This document shows positions 1 through 7,586 of a DNA stretch of 64,000 nucleotides, one piece after another. The notes under the pieces are model-generated. The model worked only from the letters and a program-made list of their open reading frames with translations, was not told where the DNA came from and did not search any database. Position numbers and translations under genes: made by a program. Position 1 is the first letter of the stretch, and each line of letters starts with the position of its first letter. The DNA comes from Flavobacterium supellecticarium (GTDB taxonomy: Bacteria > Bacteroidota > Bacteroidia > Flavobacteriales > Flavobacteriaceae). The stretch spans positions 62,001 to 126,000 of the forward strand of contig NZ_SSNZ01000007.1 in NCBI RefSeq assembly GCF_004801375.1, written 5' to 3'.

Positions 1-82
1 TCATGGATTTGTAGTTGAAAACTTACTGATTTGTTCCGCTTTTTATGATTTCAATTTCAATGAACTTTAGACTTTAAAAAGA

Positions 83-107
83 AAAAAGTAGTTTTAAACT
101 ACTTTTT
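83..107 (-). terminator. Terminator of HU/mini-protein operon
   Basis: A near-perfect inverted repeat with AAAAAGTAG/CTACTTTTT arms lies at the end of the minus-strand HU unit. The stop codon of the 30-codon gene (99-101) sits inside the stem, so translation end and transcription end are physically merged. Hairpin and flanking T/A runs are seen; terminator function is inferred. Confidence 0.6.
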
Positions 108-191
108 CTTCTTATGACGGTTAGCTCTCGCTCTCTTTTTACGTTTGTGAGTTGCTACCTTATGTCTTTTTCTTTTTTTACCACTTGGCAT
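99..191 (-). CDS. 30-residue Lys/Arg-rich mini-protein, possibly ribosome-associated
   Basis: A 30-codon ORF opens with ATG at 191 and ends in TAG at 99. The peptide starts MPSGKKRKRHK and ends NRHKKKK, with more than half of its residues Lys, Arg or His and no acidic residue. It begins 29 bases downstream of the HU stop codon and ends in the shared terminator, so it is probably co-transcribed with HU. Very small basic proteins of this kind are common around ribosomes, and I recall similar peptides as conserved in Flavobacteriia, but I cannot name the family with certainty. An RNA- or ribosome-binding role is inferred from charge only. It is too short for most gene finders. Confidence 0.6.
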   Translation of the reverse strand: MPSGKKRKRHKVATHKRKKRARANRHKKKK

Positions 192-220
192 AAATTGTAG
201 TGTTTAGAGTGATTAATAAA

Positions 221-517
221 TTAGTTAACTTTTACTTCAGTATTCGTTTTCACGCCATCAACAAAAACTTTTGCTGGTTTGAAAGCCGGGATGTTGTGGG
301 CAGGAATCTTAATTGTAGTGTTTTTAGAGATGTTTCTACCGGTTTTCTCAGCTCTTGTTTTGATGATAAAGCTACCAAAACCTCTTAAGTATACGTTGTC
401 ACCAGTTTCTAATGAGTTTTTTACTTCGTCCATAAAAGACTCAACTGTTGCTTGTACATCTCCTTTTTCTAGACCCAATTTCTCGGAAATTTTCGCTACG
501 ATGTCTGCTTTCGTCAT
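221..517 (-). CDS. HU-family nucleoid DNA-binding protein
   Basis: This 98-residue protein is a histone-like HU/IHF-type DNA-binding protein that bends and compacts DNA as a dimer. The N-terminal helical dimerisation part (TKADIVAKISEKLGL, residues 2-16) and the beta-arm signature (GFGSFIIKTR around 46-55, then RNISKNTTIKIPA and PAFKPAK) are visible. Length matches the family (90-100 residues). The start fits the conserved MTKADIV beginning. It heads a minus-strand unit with the downstream 30-codon gene and is divergent from mutY. A TATATTTG box lies 42 bases upstream of the start. HU versus an IHF-type subunit cannot be decided. Confidence 0.95.
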   Translation of the reverse strand: MTKADIVAKISEKLGLEKGDVQATVESFMDEVKNSLETGDNVYLRGFGSFIIKTRAEKTGRNISKNTTIKIPAHNIPAFKPAKVFVDGVKTNTEVKVN

Positions 518-558
518 TTTCTTTCGTATTTATATTGATGTGTAATTTTTTGAGTTTG

Positions 559-566
559 CAAATATA
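559..566 (-). promoter_or_regulatory. Bacteroidota -7 element of HU gene
   Basis: Minus-strand TATATTTG matches the Bacteroidota -7 consensus TAnnTTTG and predicts a transcript starting near 552, about 35 bases before the HU start. A TTGA about 21 bases upstream could act as the -33 element; the spacing is slightly longer than usual. Confidence 0.5.
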
Positions 567-649
567 GGAATTAAAAATACAATATTTCAACCTTAATCGA
601 TTAAAATTTAATTACATAAAGTTTTATTTTTGTATCCTAATTTTTTATA

Positions 650-1702
650 ATGGATTTTTCTAACTCGTTAATCCAGTGGTATTTGCGGTCTAAGCGCGAT
701 TTGCCATGGCGAAAAACGGCGGATCCCTATCGTATATGGCTGTCAGAAATCATGTTGCAACAAACGCGGGTTGCGCAGGGTTTGCCGTATTTTTTAGCGT
801 TTGTTGACGCTTTTCCAACTGTTTTTGATCTGGCAAATGCCGATGAGGAAAAAGTGCTAAAACTCTGGCAGGGTTTGGGCTACTATTCGAGAGCGCGAAA
901 TTTGCATGCGACCGCGAAATTCATCGCTTTTGAGCGAAATGGTGTGTTTCCTGAGAATTACGACGGACTTTTAAAGTTAAAAGGGGTAGGGGAATACACT
1001 GCTGCGGCAATTGCTTCGATTTCCTATGGCGAACCCGTTCCGGTGGTTGATGGTAATGTGTTCCGGGTGTTGGCCCGCTATTTTGATGTGGAAACGGATA
1101 TTGCTGCTCCGGCGGCAAAAAAAGAATTTAAAGCATTGGCAGCCGAATTGTTGCCTGTGGATAAAGCATCACTGTTTAATCAGGCGATGATGGAGTTTGG
1201 GGCGCTGCAATGTGTGCCTAAAAGCCCGGATTGTCCTTCGTGTGTGTTTAATTCCAGTTGTGCGGCTTTGCAAAAAAAGAAAGTGGATCGGTTGCCGGTT
1301 AAATTAAAAAAAATAAAAGTGACCAATCGCTATCTGAATTATATTTTGTTTGTAGATCCCTCCGGAAATACAATGGTGCAAAAACGACAGGATAAAGGAA
1401 TCTGGTTCGGATTGTATGAATTTCCGTTGGTCGAAACGATGACTGATATACATCGCGATGCTATGCCGGAACAGCTTATAAAAAGTGTCACAATTCCGGA
1501 TGGAGGTCGTTTGCAGGAATTCCGCCTTTTAAATGAAAAACAAATTCTTCACAAGCTTTCGCATCAACATTTGCATATTTATTTTTGGGAATTAAAGACT
1601 GCTGCTATCATGTCGGGCAGTTTGTCATGGAGTGAAGTTCAAAAGCTTCCATTTCCTATTGTGATATATAATTTTATCACAGAGTATGTAAAAAATAAAT
1701 AG
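650..1702 (+). CDS. mutY: A/G-specific adenine glycosylase MutY
   Basis: MutY removes adenine mispaired with 8-oxoguanine. The 350-residue protein has the HhH-GPD fold: LQQTRV (residues about 37-42), the helix-hairpin-helix LKGVGEYTAAAIAS (about 108-121), the catalytic Asp region VPVVDGNVFRVLAR, and the four-cysteine iron-sulphur loop with C-x6-C-x2-C-x5-C spacing (CVPKSPDCPSC onward, about 188-204). The C-terminal third is the NUDIX-like 8-oxoG recognition domain. Length is normal. It is divergent from HU and is followed at 36 bases by ssb, an arrangement typical of Flavobacterium upstream of gldE-gldD. Confidence 0.97.
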   Translation: MDFSNSLIQWYLRSKRDLPWRKTADPYRIWLSEIMLQQTRVAQGLPYFLAFVDAFPTVFDLANADEEKVLKLWQGLGYYSRARNLHATAKFIAFERNGVFPENYDGLLKLKGVGEYTAAAIASISYGEPVPVVDGNVFRVLARYFDVETDIAAPAAKKEFKALAAELLPVDKASLFNQAMMEFGALQCVPKSPDCPSCVFNSSCAALQKKKVDRLPVKLKKIKVTNRYLNYILFVDPSGNTMVQKRQDKGIWFGLYEFPLVETMTDIHRDAMPEQLIKSVTIPDGGRLQEFRLLNEKQILHKLSHQHLHIYFWELKTAAIMSGSLSWSEVQKLPFPIVIYNFITEYVKNK

Positions 1703-1708
1703 AATTAG

Positions 1709-1716
1709 TATATTTG
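1709..1716 (+). promoter_or_regulatory. Possible -7 element of ssb
   Basis: TATATTTG matches TAnnTTTG and lies between the mutY stop and the ssb ATG, giving a short leader of about 15-20 bases. No good -33 TTTG is seen, so this may be a weak internal promoter of the mutY-ssb-gldED unit. Confidence 0.35.
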
Positions 1717-1738
1717 AGTTAATAAATAGGTACGAGCC

Positions 1739-2182
1739 ATGAATGGAACGGTAAATAAAGTCATGTTAATTGGACATTTGGGAGATGATGTGAAAATGCA
1801 TTATTTCGAAGGAGGTAATTGTATTGGACGTTTTCCTCTTGCAACCAATGAGGTGTATATTAACAAAACGACAAACGAAAGAATCACTTCTACAGAATGG
1901 CATAATCTTGTGGTGCGCAACAAGGCGGCTGAGATATGCGAAAAATATCTTTCAAAAGGTGATAAGATTTATGTGGAAGGCCGTATCAAATCCAGACAAT
2001 GGCAAGCCGAAGACGGTACTACGAAGTATACTACCGAAATCCAGGTGACCGAGTTTACCTTTTTAACAACGAAAAAGGAAATCGAAAACAATAAACCGGG
2101 TTTCCCGACTTCGGGCGATACTTCCAAACCATCATTTGATTCACCGGGAACACCTATGCAAAATGATGATATGCCGTTTTAA
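1739..2182 (+). CDS. ssb: Single-stranded DNA-binding protein SSB
   Basis: This 147-residue SSB binds single-stranded DNA during replication, recombination and repair. The N-terminal OB fold runs over residues 1-110 (VNKVMLIGHLGDDVKMHY, STEWHNLVV, YVEGRIKSRQW, TTEIQVTEFTFL), followed by a Gly/Pro/Ser-rich linker and the acidic tail NDDMPF, the partner-recruiting C-terminal peptide. It lies between mutY and gldE on the same strand. The start is the only ATG that keeps the complete first OB strand. A separate OB-fold protein with a similar tail is encoded at 23054-23437. Confidence 0.96.
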   Translation: MNGTVNKVMLIGHLGDDVKMHYFEGGNCIGRFPLATNEVYINKTTNERITSTEWHNLVVRNKAAEICEKYLSKGDKIYVEGRIKSRQWQAEDGTTKYTTEIQVTEFTFLTTKKEIENNKPGFPTSGDTSKPSFDSPGTPMQNDDMPF

Positions 2183-2205
2183 TTGTTTAACTAATTCTGT
2201 TTGAT

Positions 2206-3504
2206 TTGGACCCAGGCCCCGTCAGTTTATTCAGTACTGTAGATTTTAACCTGATACTTCTAATTGCAGGGATAGTGTTCCTGTTGTTCTGTTCTGCACT
2301 GATATCCGGTGCCGAAACCGCACTTTTCTCACTTAATAAAAAAGAAATCGAAGCTCTTAGAGCCGGCGATGGAGCCCGCGGAAAGCAAATCGGGAAATTA
2401 TTGGAGGCGCCCAAAAAGTTGTCCATGACTTTTCTGGTAGCCAATAACTTTGTAAATATTACAATTGTAATCTTGTTTTCCTATCTGGGTGACAGGGTTT
2501 TTTCCGAATTGATGGCGATCGGAACCAAAATTCTGCTGGAAATTGCATTGGTAGCGGCGCTGATTCTTTTCTTTGGAGAGGTACTGCCCAAAATGTATGC
2601 GACCCGTAATAATGTCAAATTTGCACAGGGCGTTAGTGGTTTGGTGGTTTTGCTCGATAAACTGCTTACGCCGGTTAGTATTCCGCTGCGAAAAATTATT
2701 ATCTATCTGTATAAAAAAATCGGAAAAGAAAAAGAAAATTTCTCGGTCGATCAGTTGTCGCAGGCATTGGAAATGACCGATTATGGTGATACAACCAAAG
2801 AAGAACAAAAGATACTGGAGGGGATTGTAAGTTTCGGAAATACCGAAGCCCGACAGGTAATGAGTCCTCGTATTGATGTGTTTGCTTTGGATATGGAAGA
2901 TTCCTTTTCGGAAATTGTAGCACAGATCGTAGAAAAAGGCTATTCCCGAATACCGGTTTTTAAAGAAGATATCGACCATATTGAGGGTGTTTTGTTTGTA
3001 AAAGATTTGCTTCCTCATATCGATAAAACGGATTTTGAATGGCAAAAGTTGCTTCGGGAGCCGTTTTTTGTCCCGGAAAATAAAAAACTGGACAACCTCT
3101 TAAAGGAATTTCAGGGTATGAAAAATCACCTGGCGATTGTCGTCGATGAATATGGCGGAACTTCAGGAGTGATTTCGCTGGAAGATATTCTGGAAGAAAT
3201 TGTTGGGGATATCAGTGATGAATTTGACGATGAAAATATTGTGTTTTCGCAGATCGATACCAAAAACTTTTTGTTTGAAGGGAAAATCAGCCTGAAGGAT
3301 TTTTATCGGATTGTACCGGTAAACGAAGAGGTTTTTGAAACCAGTAAGGGGGAATCGGAAACACTGGCTGGATTTATTTTGGAGATTTCGGGAAATTTTC
3401 CCAAAAAGCATCAGAAAATAAATTTTGCAGATTGTATATTTACCGTCGAATCGGTAGACAAACGCCGGGTCAAACAAATTAAAGTTACCTTGCTTGATGA
3501 ATAG
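2206..3504 (+). CDS. gldE: Gliding motility-associated protein GldE (DUF21/CBS)
   Basis: GldE is a membrane protein of the HlyC/CorC family linked to GldD and gliding in Flavobacterium. The 432-residue product has a DUF21 membrane domain with about three hydrophobic segments (residues about 13-33, 75-95, 100-120) and the SGAETALFSL motif, a CBS pair (about 205-330, MSPRIDVFALD and VVDEYGGTSGVISLEDILEEIVGDI), and a C-terminal CorC_HlyC domain. The only start giving the full N-terminus is TTG at 2206; no in-frame ATG occurs until well inside the membrane domain. Its stop overlaps the gldD start. GldE is thought to support GldD, possibly in membrane protein stability; that role is family knowledge. 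Confidence 0.93.
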   Translation: MDPGPVSLFSTVDFNLILLIAGIVFLLFCSALISGAETALFSLNKKEIEALRAGDGARGKQIGKLLEAPKKLSMTFLVANNFVNITIVILFSYLGDRVFSELMAIGTKILLEIALVAALILFFGEVLPKMYATRNNVKFAQGVSGLVVLLDKLLTPVSIPLRKIIIYLYKKIGKEKENFSVDQLSQALEMTDYGDTTKEEQKILEGIVSFGNTEARQVMSPRIDVFALDMEDSFSEIVAQIVEKGYSRIPVFKEDIDHIEGVLFVKDLLPHIDKTDFEWQKLLREPFFVPENKKLDNLLKEFQGMKNHLAIVVDEYGGTSGVISLEDILEEIVGDISDEFDDENIVFSQIDTKNFLFEGKISLKDFYRIVPVNEEVFETSKGESETLAGFILEISGNFPKKHQKINFADCIFTVESVDKRRVKQIKVTLLDE

Positions 3505-4066
3505 AATACTTAAAAATACCGCTTTTGCATTGTTGATGACTGCAGGATTGCTGCTTACGGCTTGTAAAGGCGATGTGGTGCCAAAGCCAAAAGCGTACCT
3601 GAGTCTGGAATATCCAAAACCGGAATACACACCTTTTAACGATGGATGTGCTTTTACCTTCGATGTAAATAATCGGACTAAGATCACTAAAAAAGGAGCG
3701 TGCGGGTTTGATATCAGTTATCCAAATATGAAAGGAACCATTTATATTGATTATAAACCGGTTAATAATAATATTGATGTCTTGTTGCGGGATGCGCAGA
3801 AACTGACCTACGAGCACGTGATTAAAGCTGATGATATACAAGAGCAACCATTTATCAACGGAAGGGAGAAAGTATACGGAATGTTTTATCAGGTTGGTGG
3901 TAATGCGGCAACAAACGCTCAGTTTTATGTGACGGATAGTACCAGGCATTTTATTGTAGGATCGGTATATTTTTATACCAAACCCAATTTTGATTCCATT
4001 ATGCCGGCGGCTAGTTATATTAAAAATGATATGCGGAGGATTATGGAAAGTTTACGCTGGAAATAA
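3497..4066 (+). CDS. gldD: Gliding motility lipoprotein GldD
   Basis: GldD is a lipoprotein needed for gliding in Flavobacterium johnsoniae and is always paired with GldE. The product has about 189 residues with a short basic N-terminus, a hydrophobic stretch and the lipobox LLLTAC (Cys about residue 23), then PKPKAYLSLEYPKPEY typical of GldD. I place the start at ATG 3497, which overlaps the last bases of gldE by 8 bases and implies translational coupling. The next gene is on the other strand and a shared hairpin terminator follows at 4078. Confidence 0.92.
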   Translation: MNRILKNTAFALLMTAGLLLTACKGDVVPKPKAYLSLEYPKPEYTPFNDGCAFTFDVNNRTKITKKGACGFDISYPNMKGTIYIDYKPVNNNIDVLLRDAQKLTYEHVIKADDIQEQPFINGREKVYGMFYQVGGNAATNAQFYVTDSTRHFIVGSVYFYTKPNFDSIMPAASYIKNDMRRIMESLRWK

Positions 4067-4077
4067 ATAGAGAACAT

Positions 4078-4113
4078 AAAAAAAGCGAACCACAAGCAAG
4101 GTTCGCTTTTTTT
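4078..4113. terminator. Bidirectional terminator between gldD and HMA lipoprotein
   Basis: Stem AAAGCGAACC/GGTTCGCTTT with an A-run before and a T-run after lies between two convergent genes, so it can end transcripts in both directions. Confidence 0.85.
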
Positions 4114-4131
4114 ATGTTGGAAAGCTTTTGG

Positions 4132-4509
4132 TTAGGCTTTTTTCAATTCTTCTTTCATGTTCGATACTTTATAGGTCTTTCCGTCGGCAACGCCTTCAAC
4201 CGTTTGTGTTAAAGAAGCAGCAGATTGTTTGTTGGCGTCGAATTCAACAGTAGCTGTTTTGGTTTCAAAATCAACTTTTGCAGAAGTTACACCGTCCAAA
4301 CGACCTAATTTGTTTTCGATCGTAGCGGCACAACCCATTGCACAAGTCATGCCTTCGATGTTAAAGCTTGCGGTTTCCATTTTGGCGGCAACATCTTCGG
4401 TCTTCTCGGTAGCTACCGTTCCTTCGGTAGTGTTTTTCTCTTCTTTTTTGCAGCTAACCAATGCAAAAGCGGCAAATGCAAATACGGCTATTTTTTTAGT
4501 AATATTCAT
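4132..4509 (-). CDS. Lipoprotein with heavy-metal-associated (HMA) domain
   Basis: The 125-residue protein starts with a lipoprotein signal (FALVSC, Cys at residue 20), a Lys/Glu/Thr-rich spacer, and one HMA ferredoxin-like domain over about residues 47-118 (FNIEGMTCAMGC, then a beta strand TKTATVEFDANKQSA). HMA domains bind Cu or related soft metals through CxxC in the first loop. Here the motif reads C-A-M-G-C, three residues between the cysteines. It is probably an envelope metal chaperone or sensor. It stands alone on the minus strand, convergent with gldD and divergent from the DMT gene. Confidence 0.8.
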   Translation of the reverse strand: MNITKKIAVFAFAAFALVSCKKEEKNTTEGTVATEKTEDVAAKMETASFNIEGMTCAMGCAATIENKLGRLDGVTSAKVDFETKTATVEFDANKQSAASLTQTVEGVADGKTYKVSNMKEELKKA

Positions 4510-4620
4510 AAGGACTGTTTTAAGATTAAAAAGCTCTTTTGGAGCGCGTTACAAAATTATAAAAAAAGGAGCGTTTTCCCGTTTTATTGTTGGACTTTTA
4601 CGTCCTAAAAAAATACTAAA

Positions 4621-5484
4621 ATGACAAAACAGATCAAATGGATATTGCTGATCGGACTTTCGTTAATCTGGGGAAGTTCTTTTATCCTGATTAAAAGAGG
4701 TCTTGTTGGATTAACACCTTTTCAGTTGGGCGCTTTACGGATGTTGTTTGCGGCCGCTTTTTTATTGATTGTCGGATTCCGAAGTCTTACTAAGATTCCT
4801 TCGGATAAATGGAAGTACATTGCCCTAACGGCCTTTGTCGGGACGTTTATGCCGGTGTTTTTGTTTGCTTTTGCACAAACGGAAATCAGTAGTGCGACCA
4901 GCGCGATCCTAAATTCATTAACACCGTTAAATACGTTGTTGTTGGGTGCTTTTTTATTCGGATTGGAATTTCAGCGCCGACAGTTTTTTGGGGTCATTAT
5001 AGGGCTTATCGGATGTGTGGTGCTGATTTATTCCGGAGCGAAAAGTAATCCCAATCAGAATTATTATTTTGCGATTCTGGTGGTGATTGCAGCAGTTTGC
5101 TATGCGATGAATGTGAATCTGATCAAAAAATATCTGTCGGATGTGAATTCACTGAGTATTACAACCGGAAATTTTGTGGTATTGATGATTCCGGCGATTA
5201 TTGTATTATCCTGTACCGATTTTTTTCAGGTAGCGGGGCAGGCGCAAGTACAGGAATCGGCTATTTATATTGCTATTCTGGGGATATTGGGAACCGGTAT
5301 TGCGAATATTATTTTCTTTAGACTGATCCAGATGTCATCGCCGATTTTTGCATCTTCTGTGACCTATCTTATTCCGGTGGTTGCTTTTGTCTGGGGGATA
5401 TTGGATAATGAAAAAATGGAAGTGTTTCAGATTGTTGGAGCATTAATCATTCTGATAGGGGTGTATTTCTCCGCACGAAAATAA
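4621..5484 (+). CDS. EamA/DMT-family inner-membrane exporter
   Basis: A 287-residue polytopic protein with ten predicted membrane segments arranged as two EamA repeats (residues about 8-137 and 150-284). The hallmarks SLIWGSSFILIKRGL near the N-terminus and AICYAMNVNL-like start of the second repeat (VVIAAVCYAMNV) are visible. DMT members export small metabolites such as amino acids; the substrate cannot be read from sequence. It is a single-gene unit ended by a strong hairpin. Confidence 0.88.
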   Translation: MTKQIKWILLIGLSLIWGSSFILIKRGLVGLTPFQLGALRMLFAAAFLLIVGFRSLTKIPSDKWKYIALTAFVGTFMPVFLFAFAQTEISSATSAILNSLTPLNTLLLGAFLFGLEFQRRQFFGVIIGLIGCVVLIYSGAKSNPNQNYYFAILVVIAAVCYAMNVNLIKKYLSDVNSLSITTGNFVVLMIPAIIVLSCTDFFQVAGQAQVQESAIYIAILGILGTGIANIIFFRLIQMSSPIFASSVTYLIPVVAFVWGILDNEKMEVFQIVGALIILIGVYFSARK

Positions 5485-5512
5485 AAAAGGCTGCTCGAAA
5501 GCAGCCTTTTAT
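5484..5512. terminator. Bidirectional terminator after DMT gene and M16 pair
   Basis: Stem AAAAGGCTGC/GCAGCCTTTT with loop TCGAAA and flanking A- and T-runs lies between the convergent DMT exporter and M16 peptidase genes. Confidence 0.87.
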
Positions 5513-5530
5513 TTTGAATCGGGTTATTGA

Positions 5531-7573
5531 TTACTGAAAGTCAGCAGCAGTAACACCTTCGTTGATTTTTGCATCGTTGATTGTAAATTCAAGATCCATA
5601 CCTACATTCATAATTGTTTTATAAGGTATTTTGATGCCTTTAATTTCTTTATAGTCGCTGTAAGTAACGGTTTGTGTCATCTTCTGGCCACCTCTTTCCA
5701 TTGTTTTGGCTTCCCCGACTTTTAAACCGGTTTTTACATCATAATATAAAGTTGACTTACCATTTTCGATAACGTAAGCATCACTTCCGTTAAAGCTTTC
5801 GATTCCTTTGATTTTAAGATCGGCTCTTTTTGCAAGTGCTAATTCAGGGAAAGCAGCAGCGCTTTCTTTTTTCTCTTTAAATTCCTCAGCAGTATAGTCT
5901 TTACGTTGTCCTTGTTGTACTGCATAAGCTGCTTTGTCGCTCACAACTTGTTTTGACATGGTCATACCTGCAACTTTCATTTCCATTAACGATTTGTTAT
6001 CGGAAGTGTGTTTGCTTATCAATTCCAATGCCTGTCCTTGAATAGAAGCTGTTGAAACGGTAGCAATTGATTTTACTGCCGCTACGGCTTTTTCGCCACC
6101 AATAGCTTTAATGTAATTGTCGAACACGGTTTTGGCTGTAACTCCGGCAGGAATTGGTTTGTTTACTGCTGGTTTTTCAGTTGGATTTCCGTATTTGTCG
6201 AAATAGAAAATAGGCATTTTTAATGATTCCAATCCTGGTAATACATCAGCCGCTTTTCCAACTACAACAACACGGGTGTTATCGGCAAGGAAATATTTGT
6301 TGGCTGCGTTACGGATATCTTCCGGTGTAACGGCACTGATGTTTTTGATGTAGTTTTCGTAGAAATCTTCCGGTAAGTTTTGAGTGGCTGTGTTTAAAGC
6401 ATAACGGGCAATAGTAGCCGGTTTCTCAATTTGCATTACGAAGTTTCCGATGTACTTGGCTTTTGCATTTTTAAGATCTTCTGCAGAAACCAGGTCCGTT
6501 TTGATGCGTTTTAATTCGTTAAAGAATTCGACAACGGCACTGTCGGTAACAGCGTTTCTAACAGAAGCGGAAGAACGGAATTTCGTTACATATTTTCCGG
6601 ATCCGATAGAAGAGTACGCGCCGTAAGTCCATCCGTGTTTTTCGCGTAGGTTTAGGAATAAACGTCCTTCACCACCACCACCTAAGATTTGGTTGGCCAA
6701 TAAAGTAGCGAAATAATCTTTGTCGGTCATTTTTAAGTTCACCGTGTTTACCAGGGCAATTTCCGATTGTACGGCGTTTGGCATATCCACAAAGTTAATT
6801 TGAGAATACTGAACGTTTTTAGGGTCAGAATAGGTTAACTGTGGAGCGATGGCTTTTTTCCAGGAACCAAAAAGTTTTTCAACTGTTTTTTTAACTTCTT
6901 TTGTGTTTACATCACCAATTACAACAAGGTAAGCATTGCCCGGAACGAAATAGGTGTTGTAGTTTAAAACCACATCGTTTAAGGTTACTTTGTTGATGCT
7001 TTCTTCGCTTAAATATTCCCCGTTAGGGTGTGTTTTTCCAAAAGCTAAAACATTTTCAACGCGAGAAGCTACAGAGGTAACGCTTTTCTCCTGTGCTTTG
7101 ATTCCTTCCAGTAATTTGGCTTTTTCTTTGTCAAATTCTTCCTGAGTGAATACCGGGTGTAAAGCACCTTCGGCCATTAATTCAAGGATTCTTCCGGCAT
7201 ATTTGGATAATCCGCTGGCATTGGCTCCGTTAGAAGAAAAACTGATGTTGGCTCCTAAAAAGTCTACTTCTTCGTTAAAAGCGTCTTTGGATATTTTTTT
7301 GCTTCCTTTTCCGATCATGCTGCTCGTTAAATCGGCAACACCTTTTTTATCCCCTTCCGCATACGGAGGGTTGTCTAAAGTTAAAGTATAAGAAACGCGC
7401 GGTAATTTATGGTTTTCAACAACCATTACTTTTAAACCGTTTTTTAGAGTAAAGGTTTCCGGTTTTTTAACATTGATAGTTGGTGCTGGTCCCGGTTTCG
7501 GTTGAGGTCTGTCTTGTGCTTGCATAGTAATCGATAAAAACAAGCTCGCTGCTATATATATAAATTTTTTCAT
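5531..7573 (-). CDS. M16-family partner protein, non-catalytic, with extra C-terminal domain
   Basis: This 680-residue secreted protein (signal peptide ending around SITMQAQ) carries an M16/pitrilysin pair of domains over about residues 35-460. The HxxEH zinc motif is absent at the expected place: the segment reads SSMIGKGSKK, where the partner at 7587-8912 has HFFEH. The arginine/tyrosine-containing second half is kept (GRLFLNLREKHGWTYGAYS). It therefore probably acts as the non-catalytic subunit of a two-gene M16 pair. Residues about 480-680 form an added beta-rich domain resembling outer-membrane lipoprotein carrier-like regions (TLYYDVKTGLKVGE, IKIPYKTIMNV). It lies 13 bases downstream of its catalytic partner. 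Confidence 0.88.
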   Translation of the reverse strand: MKKFIYIAASLFLSITMQAQDRPQPKPGPAPTINVKKPETFTLKNGLKVMVVENHKLPRVSYTLTLDNPPYAEGDKKGVADLTSSMIGKGSKKISKDAFNEEVDFLGANISFSSNGANASGLSKYAGRILELMAEGALHPVFTQEEFDKEKAKLLEGIKAQEKSVTSVASRVENVLAFGKTHPNGEYLSEESINKVTLNDVVLNYNTYFVPGNAYLVVIGDVNTKEVKKTVEKLFGSWKKAIAPQLTYSDPKNVQYSQINFVDMPNAVQSEIALVNTVNLKMTDKDYFATLLANQILGGGGEGRLFLNLREKHGWTYGAYSSIGSGKYVTKFRSSASVRNAVTDSAVVEFFNELKRIKTDLVSAEDLKNAKAKYIGNFVMQIEKPATIARYALNTATQNLPEDFYENYIKNISAVTPEDIRNAANKYFLADNTRVVVVGKAADVLPGLESLKMPIFYFDKYGNPTEKPAVNKPIPAGVTAKTVFDNYIKAIGGEKAVAAVKSIATVSTASIQGQALELISKHTSDNKSLMEMKVAGMTMSKQVVSDKAAYAVQQGQRKDYTAEEFKEKKESAAAFPELALAKRADLKIKGIESFNGSDAYVIENGKSTLYYDVKTGLKVGEAKTMERGGQKMTQTVTYSDYKEIKGIKIPYKTIMNVGMDLEFTINDAKINEGVTAADFQ

Positions 7574-7586
7574 GATGAATGGCTGC

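Noticed and set aside
2398..3045. 215-codon minus-strand frame antisense to gldE
   Set aside because: Lies wholly over the conserved gldE coding region, encodes a low-complexity Phe/Tyr/Gln-rich product with no domain, and has no promoter; it is a frame shadow.
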